34,550 bases of DNA from a virus, in IMG/VR virus record IMGVR_UViG_3300033148_001030, positions 1 to 34,550 of that record; one strand, written 5' to 3'. The notes under the pieces were generated by a model. It ran no database searches. It was given only the letters and a program-made list of their open reading frames with translations, and had not been told where the DNA came from. Below are positions 27,070-34,550 of this stretch, in pieces (position 1 is the stretch's first letter; every line of letters starts with the position of its first letter). Made by a program: the position numbers and the translations under genes.

Positions 27070-27987
27070 TTATCCCTTGGTGATGTAGCAATCAGTCATT
27101 GCCTGGCCTTTCAGCACCTTGTAGCCGTACACATTGAGGCCACGTACCAGCGTTCCGAAGGTCGCCTCAGAGCGAAGCGATTCCATCTTGGTCATCTGCG
27201 CTGCAAAGCTCAGTGCGTGCCTTTGACCGAACATGGCGTGCCAGCATGTGTAACCGCTGTCAGACACGGAGGTGAGCAGGTTCGAGGAGTAAAGAGTGAA
27301 GCGGTCGATCATCCCGATCCTGCCATTGCGGAGTATGGAGGTGCCGTCACCGGCAAGGGAGGCGTCCTTGAGGTCGGACTTCTTGATCTTGCCGGCAAAC
27401 CAGGCGGGTATTACGCCCCAACGGTCGGTCTCAGGAGCATCGTTTTCATCCAGCACCGTACCGTTATCCACGATGATGTCGAGGATGTTGGCTGTGGTGA
27501 CTACCAGCGGAGAGCCAGTAGTACCAAGATTGATGTCGCCGCTTTTCTTACCGGCGCTTGTTCCCTTATTGTTGGAATCAGCGTCGGCGTAGATGTCGGC
27601 GAGGATGCCGGTATCTATGGTGATCTTCATCTGTTGGCCGGCATCGTCCGCCCAGGCGTCCATCAACTTGAGGTCGGTCTGGTGCTTGTCGATGTCGTCG
27701 CAGATGAAGTTGAAATACTTGGCGTGATCTATGGGCAACTCGGTCTTGGGGGACTCCGGCCTCTGGATCACGAGGGACTGGTTCTTGTTGTAGTCCCGGA
27801 TCACTATGTCGGGCACGGTCCTGATCCATACCTTGTCGCCCTTATCCTTGATCTCGCCTTCGTAGTCGGTGTTAGAAATGGCAGCAAGTACGGTGGCCGA
27901 GTAAAACTTAACCAGTAGCTTGCCGCTCCATATCTCAGGTATAAAGTTACCGCTGTATTGCGGGGTTCCACTAGCTGCGTTAATCAT
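27070..27987 (-). CDS. Major capsid protein (HK97-fold type)
   Basis: This gene encodes 305 aa with a strong ribosome site (AAGGAGGG). The opening (FIPEIWSGKLLVKFYSATVL, then AAISNTDYEGEI) and the following KVWIRTVPDIVIRDYNKNQ match a widespread podovirus-type major capsid family. The middle (NFICDDIDKHQTDLKLMDAW, then ITIDTGILADIYADA) holds the spine helix and domain core. The end (LYSSNLL, AMFGQRHALSFAAQM, then GLNVYGYKVLKGQA) is typical of the C-terminal strands. Length is normal for the family. It follows the scaffold gene, and its 5' leader can form alternative hairpins covering the ribosome site, so its output may be tuned. Confidence 0.93.
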   Translation of the reverse strand: MINAASGTPQYSGNFIPEIWSGKLLVKFYSATVLAAISNTDYEGEIKDKGDKVWIRTVPDIVIRDYNKNQSLVIQRPESPKTELPIDHAKYFNFICDDIDKHQTDLKLMDAWADDAGQQMKITIDTGILADIYADADSNNKGTSAGKKSGDINLGTTGSPLVVTTANILDIIVDNGTVLDENDAPETDRWGVIPAWFAGKIKKSDLKDASLAGDGTSILRNGRIGMIDRFTLYSSNLLTSVSDSGYTCWHAMFGQRHALSFAAQMTKMESLRSEATFGTLVRGLNVYGYKVLKGQAMTDCYITKG

Positions 27988-27994
27988 TGTTTAA

Positions 27995-28045
27995 CCCTCC
28001 TTGCTATCCGACACCTACAGGGGCAGCGATAGCCGCACAGCAAGG
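27995..28045 (-). promoter_or_regulatory. Capsid gene leader with alternative stem-loops over the ribosome site
   Basis: Between scaffold stop and capsid start, two pairings compete: the 6-base pair of 28003-28008 with 28028-28033, and the 7-base pair of 27999-28005 with 28039-28045. The second arm covers the left half of the Shine-Dalgarno sequence (minus-strand AAGGAGGG, 27995-28002) that serves the capsid start. The arrangement could let translation of scaffold, or a bound protein, switch capsid translation. This is base-pairing by eye, not an energy calculation. Confidence 0.4.
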
Positions 28046-28058
28046 AAGGTCTGTGGCC

Positions 28059-29174
28059 TTACCCTTGCTGCAAATTGAAGGCTTTCGCCAAGCTCCTCTG
28101 AAAGGCGTCTGAAATTTTCTGAAACTCATCTTCAGTTATCTTTCCTTTGGTGTAGTCCTCAGCCGCCTTTGCCATTTGTTCCCTGGTGACTGTCACTTCA
28201 CCTGGAGCAGGAGGCGGAGGCGCAGCACCGGCCGCATCGGGCATGACCTGAGACTCTAGGCCAGCACCGGCAGAAGCCTGTGGCTGCTGTTGCTGAGGTG
28301 TTTGTTGCTGTTGTGGAGCTGCCGAAAGACCAGCTTGTTGCTTGTAGGCGTTAAAGAAGTAGGCCACTCCATCAGGATTCATGTTGTAGAAGTGGTTATC
28401 TAGCAACTGCTTGCGGGTTTGGCCCGAAGCCATATCAACTTCCCCAAGCCAACGCAGGAAGCCGGGATCGTTATTGAGAGATTCCCAATCAGGGACTTGT
28501 TCTGCTAACCTGTTCCAGAACCTTTCTTCGGCAGTCTGCTTCTGGCCCTGGTACAAGCTGGCAACTGCATCACGAAGACGCTGGTTCTCTGCAATCAAGG
28601 CATTGAAGTTACGCACGAGCCCAACCATCTCTTCGCCATAAGGCTCGTAATCCTCTTCGTTGAGTGGTTGGAGACCTTGCTCTGTTGACGCTCCGGTTTG
28701 TGAAGGCTGCTGCTCAGTTGTTGCCGCGCCTTGCTGTTGAACTTCGCCAAGGCTTTGCCCTGTTGCGCCATTGGCGATAAGCTGGTTGAGCGTCGCAATG
28801 GTGGAGGCGGCTTCCATTAGCTTCTGCTGCAAGTCAGCGTTTTGGGCCTCCAATGCGGAAAGCCTTTCGCGCAACTCGCTAACATCCGCCTTCACTTCTG
28901 CGTCATACTTACCCTTGAGAACCTTGTACTTCTGCTCCCAATCCACTGGCTCCCCTTGCTCAGGAGGCTTTTCCCCTTGCACCGGCTGTTGTTGTGACGG
29001 TGGAGGAGTCGGTTCAGCCTGAGCGGGAGGCGCTGGCTGTTGCTGCGCTTGGCCCTTTTGGTCCTTGGCAGCGGGTTGATCCTTCTTTTGCTTCTTCTTG
29101 CCTTCCGCAAGCTCCTTCTGGAGTTTCTCTGCTTCCTTTGCCTGTTTCTCTACTGCTGCTGGCACACTCGACAT
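28059..29174 (-). CDS. Scaffolding protein
   Basis: This gene encodes 371 aa with a strong ribosome site (AAGGAGGG). The composition is typical of phage scaffolds: Lys/Glu-rich start (KQAKEAEKLQKELAEGKKKQ), a Gln/Pro/Ala-rich linker, a coiled coil about 85-135 (LRERLSALEAQNADLQQKL), a helical centre (ERFWNRLAEQVPDWESL), a Gln/Pro-rich linker, and a C-terminal helical part (DEFQKISDAFQRSLAKAF) of the kind that contacts the coat protein. It sits immediately before the capsid gene in the standard order. No protease domain is visible. Confidence 0.9.
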   Translation of the reverse strand: MSSVPAAVEKQAKEAEKLQKELAEGKKKQKKDQPAAKDQKGQAQQQPAPPAQAEPTPPPSQQQPVQGEKPPEQGEPVDWEQKYKVLKGKYDAEVKADVSELRERLSALEAQNADLQQKLMEAASTIATLNQLIANGATGQSLGEVQQQGAATTEQQPSQTGASTEQGLQPLNEEDYEPYGEEMVGLVRNFNALIAENQRLRDAVASLYQGQKQTAEERFWNRLAEQVPDWESLNNDPGFLRWLGEVDMASGQTRKQLLDNHFYNMNPDGVAYFFNAYKQQAGLSAAPQQQQTPQQQQPQASAGAGLESQVMPDAAGAAPPPPAPGEVTVTREQMAKAAEDYTKGKITEDEFQKISDAFQRSLAKAFNLQQG

Positions 29175-29190
29175 TGTTTTCCCTCCTTGT

Positions 29191-29215
29191 GCGAGCCCCT
29201 TTCGGGGGTGTTCGC
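29191..29215 (-). other. GNRA-type hairpin in the scaffold leader
   Basis: The minus strand reads a CCCC-GAAA-GGGG hairpin (arms 29204-29207 and 29196-29199) inside an outer GCGA/TCGC pairing (29212-29215 with 29191-29194). It ends just before the scaffold ribosome site. It is GC-rich and could be a stabiliser or processing site. Confidence 0.55.
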
Positions 29216-29272
29216 GGTCTGTGGGCTGATCGGAGCTGCCGCGATATGTTCAAGTACCTGAATTTCCTTTTG

Positions 29273-29299
29273 AAAAAAAATATCGAGGCGTCTTCCGAT
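29273..29299 (-). terminator. Weak candidate terminator after the small DUF6582-like gene
   Basis: After the stop at 29316 the minus strand has a small stem (ATCG with CGAT, 29282-29299) followed closely by eight T (29273-29280). The stem is short, so termination would be partial. If real, a new promoter would be needed for the scaffold; I see no convincing -35/-10 pair in 29175-29272. Confidence 0.3.
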
Positions 29300-29315
29300 C
29301 CATACCCTGTTAACG

Positions 29316-29543
29316 TTAGCTAATCTTGATATTCGGGAACTTGCGATGGATCTTCCTTTTCAGTCTCGCAAGCTCACTCGGTGACAAATACCGTGCGCCA
29401 TAGCGCAAGGCAGCCCTGGCGTGTTCCTCATCGTTGATGGGATACGCGCCTCGGCCTGCCGGATTCTTTTTGGTCTTCTTCTCTGGAAACGCAAAGCTCT
29501 TTTTGGTCATCTTCACGCGCTGTTTGTACGATAGCCTTGCCAT
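29316..29543 (-). CDS. Small DUF6582-like phage protein
   Basis: I take ATG 29543 (GGAAGGAG, eight bases from AGGAG), giving 75 aa; a GTG at 29564 is the longer alternative and has no better site. The core KSFAFPEKKT...YPINDEEHARAALRYG, then LSPSELARLKRKIHRKFPN, matches the small phage family I know as DUF6582 (motifs: FAxP, YPIxDxxHAxxAL, and a basic end with RxxIxxxFP). Its function is unknown; in other phages it lies near capsid or scaffold genes, as here. Confidence 0.7.
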   Translation of the reverse strand: MARLSYKQRVKMTKKSFAFPEKKTKKNPAGRGAYPINDEEHARAALRYGARYLSPSELARLKRKIHRKFPNIKIS

Positions 29544-29626
29544 TTTCCTCACTCCTTCCGACACATTGATCGTGTCCAGATTGCAGCGGGCTACTGGAGG
29601 TAAAGGAGGCCGAAACCCTCACGTCT

Positions 29627-30172
29627 TCACACCACCGCAACCGGACACGCAACTATGATCGAGTCGCGGTAGTTGGTGAAGACCACCAAACGATCCCACT
29701 GCTCTTTAAATGGCCTCCTTAAGTCCACCACCTTTTCGCCCTGGGACACTGGTTTAAGGCGCAGTGTACGGGCTGCAAACGGCTCAGAGATGAAGTACGC
29801 AATCTCATTGCGGTAATAGACATAAATTCCGGACCGAATAGCGTCTTCAGCTTTTTCATAAATACGCCGCTCCACCTTTACGCCCTTCATCTTCATTTGC
29901 AGGTCAAGGTCTGTAGCAGGGTCAACCACCACCTTATCGCTCATTCGCCTAAAAACAGGGATAAGGGCCTTCTTGACCGTGCCATCCAGATCAACCCCAA
30001 GGCGCGCAAGGGCTTTGCTCAGGATCTTGCCGCGGAACATCCCCGCATCCCGCGGGTTATCGAAAAAGTACGCCTGGCAATCCTTGTATACGAGCCCAAG
30101 GTTGTCCTTGTCCCGCTTGCCGATCTCTTCCAACGTCATGTCCTTGGTGGCATCAACTATTTCCTCAGCCAT
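29627..30172 (-). CDS. Head-region protein of unknown function
   Basis: This gene encodes 181 aa and starts 5 bases after the previous stop, with AGGAG nine bases upstream. The sequence starts acidic and helical, then becomes basic, with an alternating beta-like tail (IYVYYRNEIAYFISEPF, TLRLKPVSQGEKVVDLRRPF, then VVFTNYRDSIIVACPVAVV). There is no membrane segment except the short hydrophobic end. I do not recognise a family. Position between the small decoration-like gene and the scaffold suggests head assembly. Confidence 0.6.
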   Translation of the reverse strand: MAEEIVDATKDMTLEEIGKRDKDNLGLVYKDCQAYFFDNPRDAGMFRGKILSKALARLGVDLDGTVKKALIPVFRRMSDKVVVDPATDLDLQMKMKGVKVERRIYEKAEDAIRSGIYVYYRNEIAYFISEPFAARTLRLKPVSQGEKVVDLRRPFKEQWDRLVVFTNYRDSIIVACPVAVV

Positions 30173-30177
30173 AACAA

Positions 30178-30615
30178 TTAGCTCCTGGGCCTCACATAGA
30201 GCATGGTCACAACGGCCTTTCCTGCGGTGGCTGCGGTTCCGGTCTGTGTGTATTTCACGAAGACTTCAGTATCCGCGCTTACGCTCTTGCCCTTACCACT
30301 CACTATTGTGACACCTACGCTCGTCTCATCCACATCACCTGCTGCGACATAAGCGTCATCATCACCGCTAGTGCCCACCACGAGTACATTGGTACTACCG
30401 GCGTTAAAGGCGGTCTGCACATCGACGATAGTCGCCACAAGCTCCGCACCTGCCGGCAATATGCCCATGCTCACGGTGTACGGATCAGCCACATCGTAGT
30501 TGATGGTGGCCTTCAGGGCTTCCAGCACCATGGTCTTGGACAGGTTGTCGCCACGATCCAAAATGATCTTCTTTGCCCGTAACTCATTGACATTTAGCTT
30601 TTCATACCTACTCAT
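30178..30615 (-). CDS. Beta-rich head protein (decoration-like)
   Basis: This gene encodes 145 aa with a strong ribosome site (GAGGAGGGG). After a short helical start (LNVNELRAKKIILDRGDNLS) the chain is Val/Thr/Ala/Gly/Asp-rich with repeats of beta strands (GILPAGAELVATIVDVQTAF, NVLVVGTSGDDDAYVAAGD, TEVFVKYTQTGTAATAGKA). This is typical of small phage shell-decoration or head-fibre proteins. It shows the same general composition as the beta-rich protein next to the tail fibre, but I cannot align them convincingly. No named family. Confidence 0.6.
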   Translation of the reverse strand: MSRYEKLNVNELRAKKIILDRGDNLSKTMVLEALKATINYDVADPYTVSMGILPAGAELVATIVDVQTAFNAGSTNVLVVGTSGDDDAYVAAGDVDETSVGVTIVSGKGKSVSADTEVFVKYTQTGTAATAGKAVVTMLYVRPRS

Positions 30616-30629
30616 TTCTTTCCCCTCCT

Positions 30630-30887
30630 CTACCCTTGTTGTTCCCTCTCAAAATTGAGGATTTTTTCAGCCATCTGCCGCGACGCGGCGAATATGTTTA
30701 GCAGGCTTACAAGCGCCCTGCGTTGCCCAATAATGGTTTCATCGTAGTTGTCCAGGGATTCAAGTGATAGCTGTCTATCCACGCCTTCCAGGTATTCGAC
30801 AAACCTTTGAAAATCCTTGTCGTTCCGTAGCCGCGCGATAGCTTTCCACGCTTCATTGTCCGGTTCTGGCAAGTAATTCCTATCCAT
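30630..30887 (-). CDS. Small helical protein after the portal
   Basis: This gene encodes 85 aa and overlaps the portal end by 8 bases, so its ribosome site (GGAAGGATGATGGGAA) lies in portal coding sequence. The chain is helical (AWKAIARLRNDKDFQRFVEYL, then QRRALVSLLNIFAASRQMAEK). Small proteins like this between portal and head genes are common in podoviruses. Function unknown. Confidence 0.65.
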   Translation of the reverse strand: MDRNYLPEPDNEAWKAIARLRNDKDFQRFVEYLEGVDRQLSLESLDNYDETIIGQRRALVSLLNIFAASRQMAEKILNFEREQQG

Positions 30888-32991
30888 TTCCCATCATCCT
30901 TCCCGGCTCTTTGCCCATTGCGCCCCCATCAGGGGCCATAGCCGCTGGCCGAAACGGTATGGCCCCACTCTGAGGGGACACGGGAGGCATGGGCTGTGGC
31001 GAAGCAGGAGGCATGCTGGCGGCTAACTGCTTCCTGCGCAATAATTCTTCCCGCGAAGGCACCACCTTCTTGGTGGGCATCTTGAGACTCTTCACTGTTT
31101 CACGTAGCACTTCCGCCCTGCCTTCCTCGCCCATAATGGCAAGGTCAACAGGATTGTTGGTCTGCTGCAAGAACTCAGTCCGGCGTAGCTGTAGCTGCTC
31201 TTGGACGATCAGGTATTCGCTCGCTCGCGCGATAACCTCAATGTCGCCCCATTTCTCCACGTCCTCGTCATAGAGCATGATCTGCGTCCAGTGTTCCTTG
31301 ATCGTGGGTTGAATGATGTTACGGTCTATGTATCCAACCACGTTCTTCAGGGTCTTGGTGGCAGAATTAAGGAGCATGGAAAGCCCTGAAGCGGTCTTGC
31401 CCGCTCCACCTACCCGCTCGTTGCCGTACATATAGGCGGGGATACCCGATTGCTCGCTGGCCTGCTTGAAGAAATACTCATACACAGCCAAAAGCGCATC
31501 AGCGAGCAAGTTAGGTTGATAGAAGTTGATGGCCGGTTTCCCGTGCGGCATACGGCTTTCCTTGGTCTGCCATATTTTCCACGGCCAAATACGGGTGACA
31601 TCCTGGCCTGCATACAGCCGATCCATATTGGCTTCGACCTGCGGCCCGGAAGCGATCCCCATGTTGTTCACCAGGGCTCGGGCGGCAGCATTGCACACTC
31701 TCTGAGTGTCGCGCATAAGCTGAGGCACACCTTCGCCCCAAATAGAGTCATTGGTGGGGGAAAACGATGCGCTGTAGTATAGCCTCTGGCCAAGGGGATG
31801 AGGGTTAAGTCGCGCCATAACCACCCATCTACCGAAAAGCACCACTACAGCCTCGTAGTCCATGAGAGGGTCTTTGATTTGCTGCGGACTCATGCCCCAA
31901 TCCAAGAGCAACCGCCCACGGATAGGGCCATTGAAGATCCAACCAGTAAGCGGAGGATCAGGATCGTTGAATTCCTGTGGCCTGCCCTCTGCTTGCGCCC
32001 GCTGGTAGTCACCCACTAACATGCTATTGTCGCCACGAAAATAGCCGTACTGGTAGTCGTAAAGCACCCCTCGAATAGCAAGCTCGCTCCACCCAGGACT
32101 GCCGATCATCTCCACCAGTTGACGCCGGCGCAACCTGATCCGCTCGCACAAGTAACCATCCTGAACAGATCGCGCCCCAGGAGAGGGAAACATATCGAAA
32201 GGCGATACACGCTCGTAACAACGGAATAGCTTTTCACTCACAACGGGACGCCACGCCCCATCCGGTCCTTCTTGCCACACCAGGGTTTTCTTTCGCTTGA
32301 TGATGGGGCCTTTCAGGAAGGCAGCCGGAAAGGTCACAAAGTCGATGATGAAATCCTCTAGCGCCTGGTAATACCCGCCGGATTGCAACTCATCTTCGAT
32401 CCGTGCGCTAAGCAATTCAGTGGCTTTCTCTGCCTGCTCCAAACGCTCTTTCCTCACATTCTCCCTGATCTCCTGAAGCCTTTGCGCCACCTGCTCAGGG
32501 GTCACGGCCTCAATGCCCTGCGCCCGCATCACAGTGGCAGCCTCAAGGGTAACGGTCTTGGTGATCTCTTCCTCGATATTGTCTGGAAGCTCCGGCACCT
32601 CACTTGGAGCAAGCGACCACGGCCTCTCTCCTGCTGGAAGTATGATGTCCTTGATCCATGCTTCAGCGGCGCGGCACTTCATGCCCGTAAGCTTCATGAA
32701 GACCGTAGAGCCGTTGGTCTTCTGGATTTCAGCCAGCACATCATCGTCATACTTTCCCTTGCGCTGGTTGAGGCACTTGACCAAGGTATCATGCACACCG
32801 CTAGACTGTTTGGCGTTCACTGCTGCATCCACGGCCTTCTGCACATAGGCAGCCAAAGCGGTCAGGGGTTGGCGGTTCTGCTGCTCTTCAGCCTTTTTTC
32901 GATCCGCCTCCAACCGCTCTTTTGTGACGATTTGCTGCGGGGATGCGGTCTGCAATATCCTGTCTTCCAGCGGTAATGCGCTCTGTGTCAT
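30880..32991 (-). CDS. Portal protein
   Basis: ATG 32991 is chosen: it makes an ATGA overlap with the terminase stop and has GAGG seven bases upstream; ATG 32997 is the longer alternative. The 703-aa protein has helical ends and a beta/alpha core typical of podovirus portals: SPFDMFPSPGARSVQDGYL in the crown region, GEGVPQLMRDTQRVCNAAAR on the long portal helix, SGPQVEANMDRLY, and ASEQSGIPAYMYGNERVGGA, which in portals lines the channel. The C-terminus is Pro/Ala/Met-rich (SMPPASPQPMPPVSPQSG), as in many portal tails. It forms the dodecameric vertex through which DNA enters and leaves. High confidence from both sequence and position. Confidence 0.92.
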   Translation of the reverse strand: MTQSALPLEDRILQTASPQQIVTKERLEADRKKAEEQQNRQPLTALAAYVQKAVDAAVNAKQSSGVHDTLVKCLNQRKGKYDDDVLAEIQKTNGSTVFMKLTGMKCRAAEAWIKDIILPAGERPWSLAPSEVPELPDNIEEEITKTVTLEAATVMRAQGIEAVTPEQVAQRLQEIRENVRKERLEQAEKATELLSARIEDELQSGGYYQALEDFIIDFVTFPAAFLKGPIIKRKKTLVWQEGPDGAWRPVVSEKLFRCYERVSPFDMFPSPGARSVQDGYLCERIRLRRRQLVEMIGSPGWSELAIRGVLYDYQYGYFRGDNSMLVGDYQRAQAEGRPQEFNDPDPPLTGWIFNGPIRGRLLLDWGMSPQQIKDPLMDYEAVVVLFGRWVVMARLNPHPLGQRLYYSASFSPTNDSIWGEGVPQLMRDTQRVCNAAARALVNNMGIASGPQVEANMDRLYAGQDVTRIWPWKIWQTKESRMPHGKPAINFYQPNLLADALLAVYEYFFKQASEQSGIPAYMYGNERVGGAGKTASGLSMLLNSATKTLKNVVGYIDRNIIQPTIKEHWTQIMLYDEDVEKWGDIEVIARASEYLIVQEQLQLRRTEFLQQTNNPVDLAIMGEEGRAEVLRETVKSLKMPTKKVVPSREELLRRKQLAASMPPASPQPMPPVSPQSGAIPFRPAAMAPDGGAMGKEPGRMMGNG

Positions 32992-34550
32992 GTCCATGCC
33001 TCTGCTGATGGCGGTTCAACCTGAACCGGAAATTCCCTGTGTCCGGAAAATGCTCCATACGACGTGTCACGACTCCATGAATGAAGTGTCGCCATGGTGC
33101 GAAATGCGTCGGCCCCATGAGACGCCCAATCATGAAGTGGGCGGTTCTTGTAGCTCTCCGTGCGCTCGTCCCACTCCTTCCGGTACGCCTCCAATGATGG
33201 AAGCCCTACCTTCTGGCCGTTGTAGAGCTTGGTGCAGTTTTTCTCGTCGAACCAGCATACATTGAGAATCTTGCGCACCGCCTCAATGCCGCTCTGCACC
33301 CTGAGCCTGGGGGCCACTTCAAACCGGATACCCAGCTCCAGGGCGGCATCAAGCCGTGTCTTGGCATTGTTGCCCCACTCGCGCACGCTGATGTCGTGCG
33401 GAGCCCCGTGGATGCCGTAGATGTACCCATGCTCTTGCGCGTAGCGGTCCAGGACCTCGCGCTTGTAGAACTCCAAACCCTCACCTGAGTTTTCGTAATA
33501 GTTGATGACGTGAATCTCACGGCCCACTGTCTGTGTGAACCAAATGGCTGTGGTATCATCCAGGCCAATATCCCACCAGGTATCGACCAGGATGCCAGGC
33601 TGATGAGGCACAGAAGTGATCCGGCCAAGCTTGCGGAGCCGCGCAAAAGCAGAAGCGTAATACGTCCCTCGCACCGCCGCCTCGAATGCTTCCTCTGGCG
33701 TGGAAGGATGCTCACGCTTCATGTCTTCGCCCTGCTCGTTCCACTTCTGCACATACCAGTTGATCTGCTCACGGGTGAGATGGATGCCGTATTTAGCGCG
33801 TAGCTCATCGAAGTAGCGCTTCTGGTAGTCCAAGACCACCACGTCATCATCGAGGCGGTTGAGGGGATTCATGAACCAGGGAAAGAAATGAAACCGGTAA
33901 TCCATCTTCGTAAGTTTCCGGCGGGCAATGGAGAGCTTTCGCGCCCGGTCGCAAATCTCATAAAAAGCCCCGGTCTTGCCTTCTGCCGTAGACTCAATGA
34001 TTACCCAATTGCCAGGGTGAACCGTGTTGAGTGATCCAGTGACGATCTCGCGGGCCTTTTCAGGATAGCGGGCTGCGATCTTCCCAAGCTCAGAGATGTG
34101 CAGGAGTTGATAAGTGCCAGATCGACCGGAAGTAGTCACGCGAATAGAAGACCCGTTCGAGAACCGCAACGCTTTGGTGGAGCTTCGCTCCGCCTTCACC
34201 AAGGCTTTGAGCCAGGCAGGAAGGTTGTCGTAAGCGAACTTGACCTTGTTCTGGAAGAACTCCTCTGCGTCCTCGCGGTTGTGGGCAATGATTGCGGCGT
34301 GGATATTGGGAGTGAAAAGGCAGATGTCCAGGAAAAGCAGACAGGCAAGAGTGGTGATTCCGTGTTGGCGGGACTTCAGCACAACGTTGAGATACCAAAG
34401 AGCCAAGTATAAGAGCTTTTGCGTGCGGTTCATCCGAAACGGGATTTTCTTTCCATCAGCGTCCACGATATGATAAAGCGTGTTCAGCCGCTCATACTGA
34501 TTCGTGAGCCGCTTCCGGATCATCTGCCGTTCTAACGGCGATAGCTCAAT
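32988..34550 (-). CDS. Terminase large subunit, 5' end beyond window
   Basis: The frame is open to the right edge. ATG 34523 (511 aa) lacks a ribosome site, and the residues before it (IELSPLERQ) look like normal terminase N-terminus, so the true start probably lies outside the window. Numbered from that ATG: deviant Walker A KSRQHGITT at 50-58, Walker B with LLHISE at 140-145, a motif III-like IESTAEG at 176-182, and nuclease motif WWDIGLDDTTAI at about 316-327, with DWASHGADAF near the end as the last nuclease element. This is the ATPase plus nuclease motor that packages DNA through the portal. It overlaps the portal start. Confidence 0.93.
   Translation of the reverse strand: MELSPLERQMIRKRLTNQYERLNTLYHIVDADGKKIPFRMNRTQKLLYLALWYLNVVLKSRQHGITTLACLLFLDICLFTPNIHAAIIAHNREDAEEFFQNKVKFAYDNLPAWLKALVKAERSSTKALRFSNGSSIRVTTSGRSGTYQLLHISELGKIAARYPEKAREIVTGSLNTVHPGNWVIIESTAEGKTGAFYEICDRARKLSIARRKLTKMDYRFHFFPWFMNPLNRLDDDVVVLDYQKRYFDELRAKYGIHLTREQINWYVQKWNEQGEDMKREHPSTPEEAFEAAVRGTYYASAFARLRKLGRITSVPHQPGILVDTWWDIGLDDTTAIWFTQTVGREIHVINYYENSGEGLEFYKREVLDRYAQEHGYIYGIHGAPHDISVREWGNNAKTRLDAALELGIRFEVAPRLRVQSGIEAVRKILNVCWFDEKNCTKLYNGQKVGLPSLEAYRKEWDERTESYKNRPLHDWASHGADAFRTMATLHSWSRDTSYGAFSGHREFPVQVEPPSAEAWT

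Noticed and set aside
26243-27918. Two long plus-strand frames (281 and 294 codons) opposite the capsid and decoration-like genes
   Set aside because: They are antisense mirrors of strongly recognised genes, have no ribosome sites or family likeness, and every supported gene is on the minus strand.
29175-29272. A possible promoter for scaffold and capsid
   Set aside because: AT-rich patches exist, but no -35/-10 pair at proper spacing convinced me.
1-34550. tRNA genes, CRISPR arrays, insertion sequences, integrase or attachment sites, diversity-generating retroelement repeats
   Set aside because: I looked for clover-leaf arms, regular direct repeats, transposase or reverse-transcriptase motifs, and template/variable repeat pairs and saw none; subtle cases could be missed by eye.

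Overview
The window is a late structural module of a tailed double-stranded DNA phage, almost certainly with a short podovirus-type tail. Every supported gene lies on the minus strand, packed with overlaps or gaps of a few bases, so the map reads right to left: terminase large subunit (cut by the right edge), portal, four small head-region genes, scaffold, major capsid protein, two more virion proteins, head-tail adaptor genes, fibre genes, a tail-hub/nozzle protein, two internal virion proteins, a giant gene of about 13.6 kb, its split-off C-terminal part, a small beta-rich protein and a tail fibre running off the left edge. I see no tape measure, sheath or tube genes, and no integrase, lysis, replication, tRNA or CRISPR features. 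The host cannot be fixed from this sequence; base composition is moderate and most genes have a good Shine-Dalgarno sequence (often GGAGG), so a bacterial host is clear. The largest gap between genes is about 140 bases (29175-29315).

The giant gene (3321-16910, 4529 codons) encodes a phage polyvalent protein, probably carried in the virion and ejected into the cell. In order it holds a duplicated FDPxYW motif, glycine-rich hydrophobic segments, an inorganic-pyrophosphatase-like domain, a GGDEF-like domain with an SGDEF signature, an N6-adenine methyltransferase-like domain (EPTAGTG...NPPF), a strawberry-notch-type SF2 helicase, a phosphoribosyltransferase-like domain, a HEAFH zincin, and the conserved QSDWHQ region of such proteins. 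Its C-terminal module lies in a separate +1-frame gene (1793-3349) that overlaps it by 29 bases and has no Shine-Dalgarno sequence; one base removed from a T4 run would join the two.

The most unusual feature is a set of small genes nested inside the giant gene, all on the same strand in the same +1 frame and at or next to its inter-domain linkers. Two are strongly supported: 14555-14731 (58 aa, GGAGG six bases before ATG, resembling a widespread small phage protein family) and 11534-11998 (154 aa, very acidic, GGAGG-type site before GTG). Two are plausible: 13442-13621 (59 aa, basic) and 6935-7159 (74 aa, TTG start with GGGAGGG). The low-complexity Gly/Pro/Arg/His/Glu linkers of the giant protein look like the by-product of carrying these genes in another frame. 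They may be genes trapped when separate genes fused into the giant one, or genes overprinted later.

The capsid cluster also has a stem-loop in each intergenic space: before scaffold, before the capsid gene (where it could hide the ribosome binding site), after the capsid gene (an exact C(UUCG)G tetraloop) and after the next gene. These may set the relative output of scaffold, capsid and neighbouring proteins from one long transcript.
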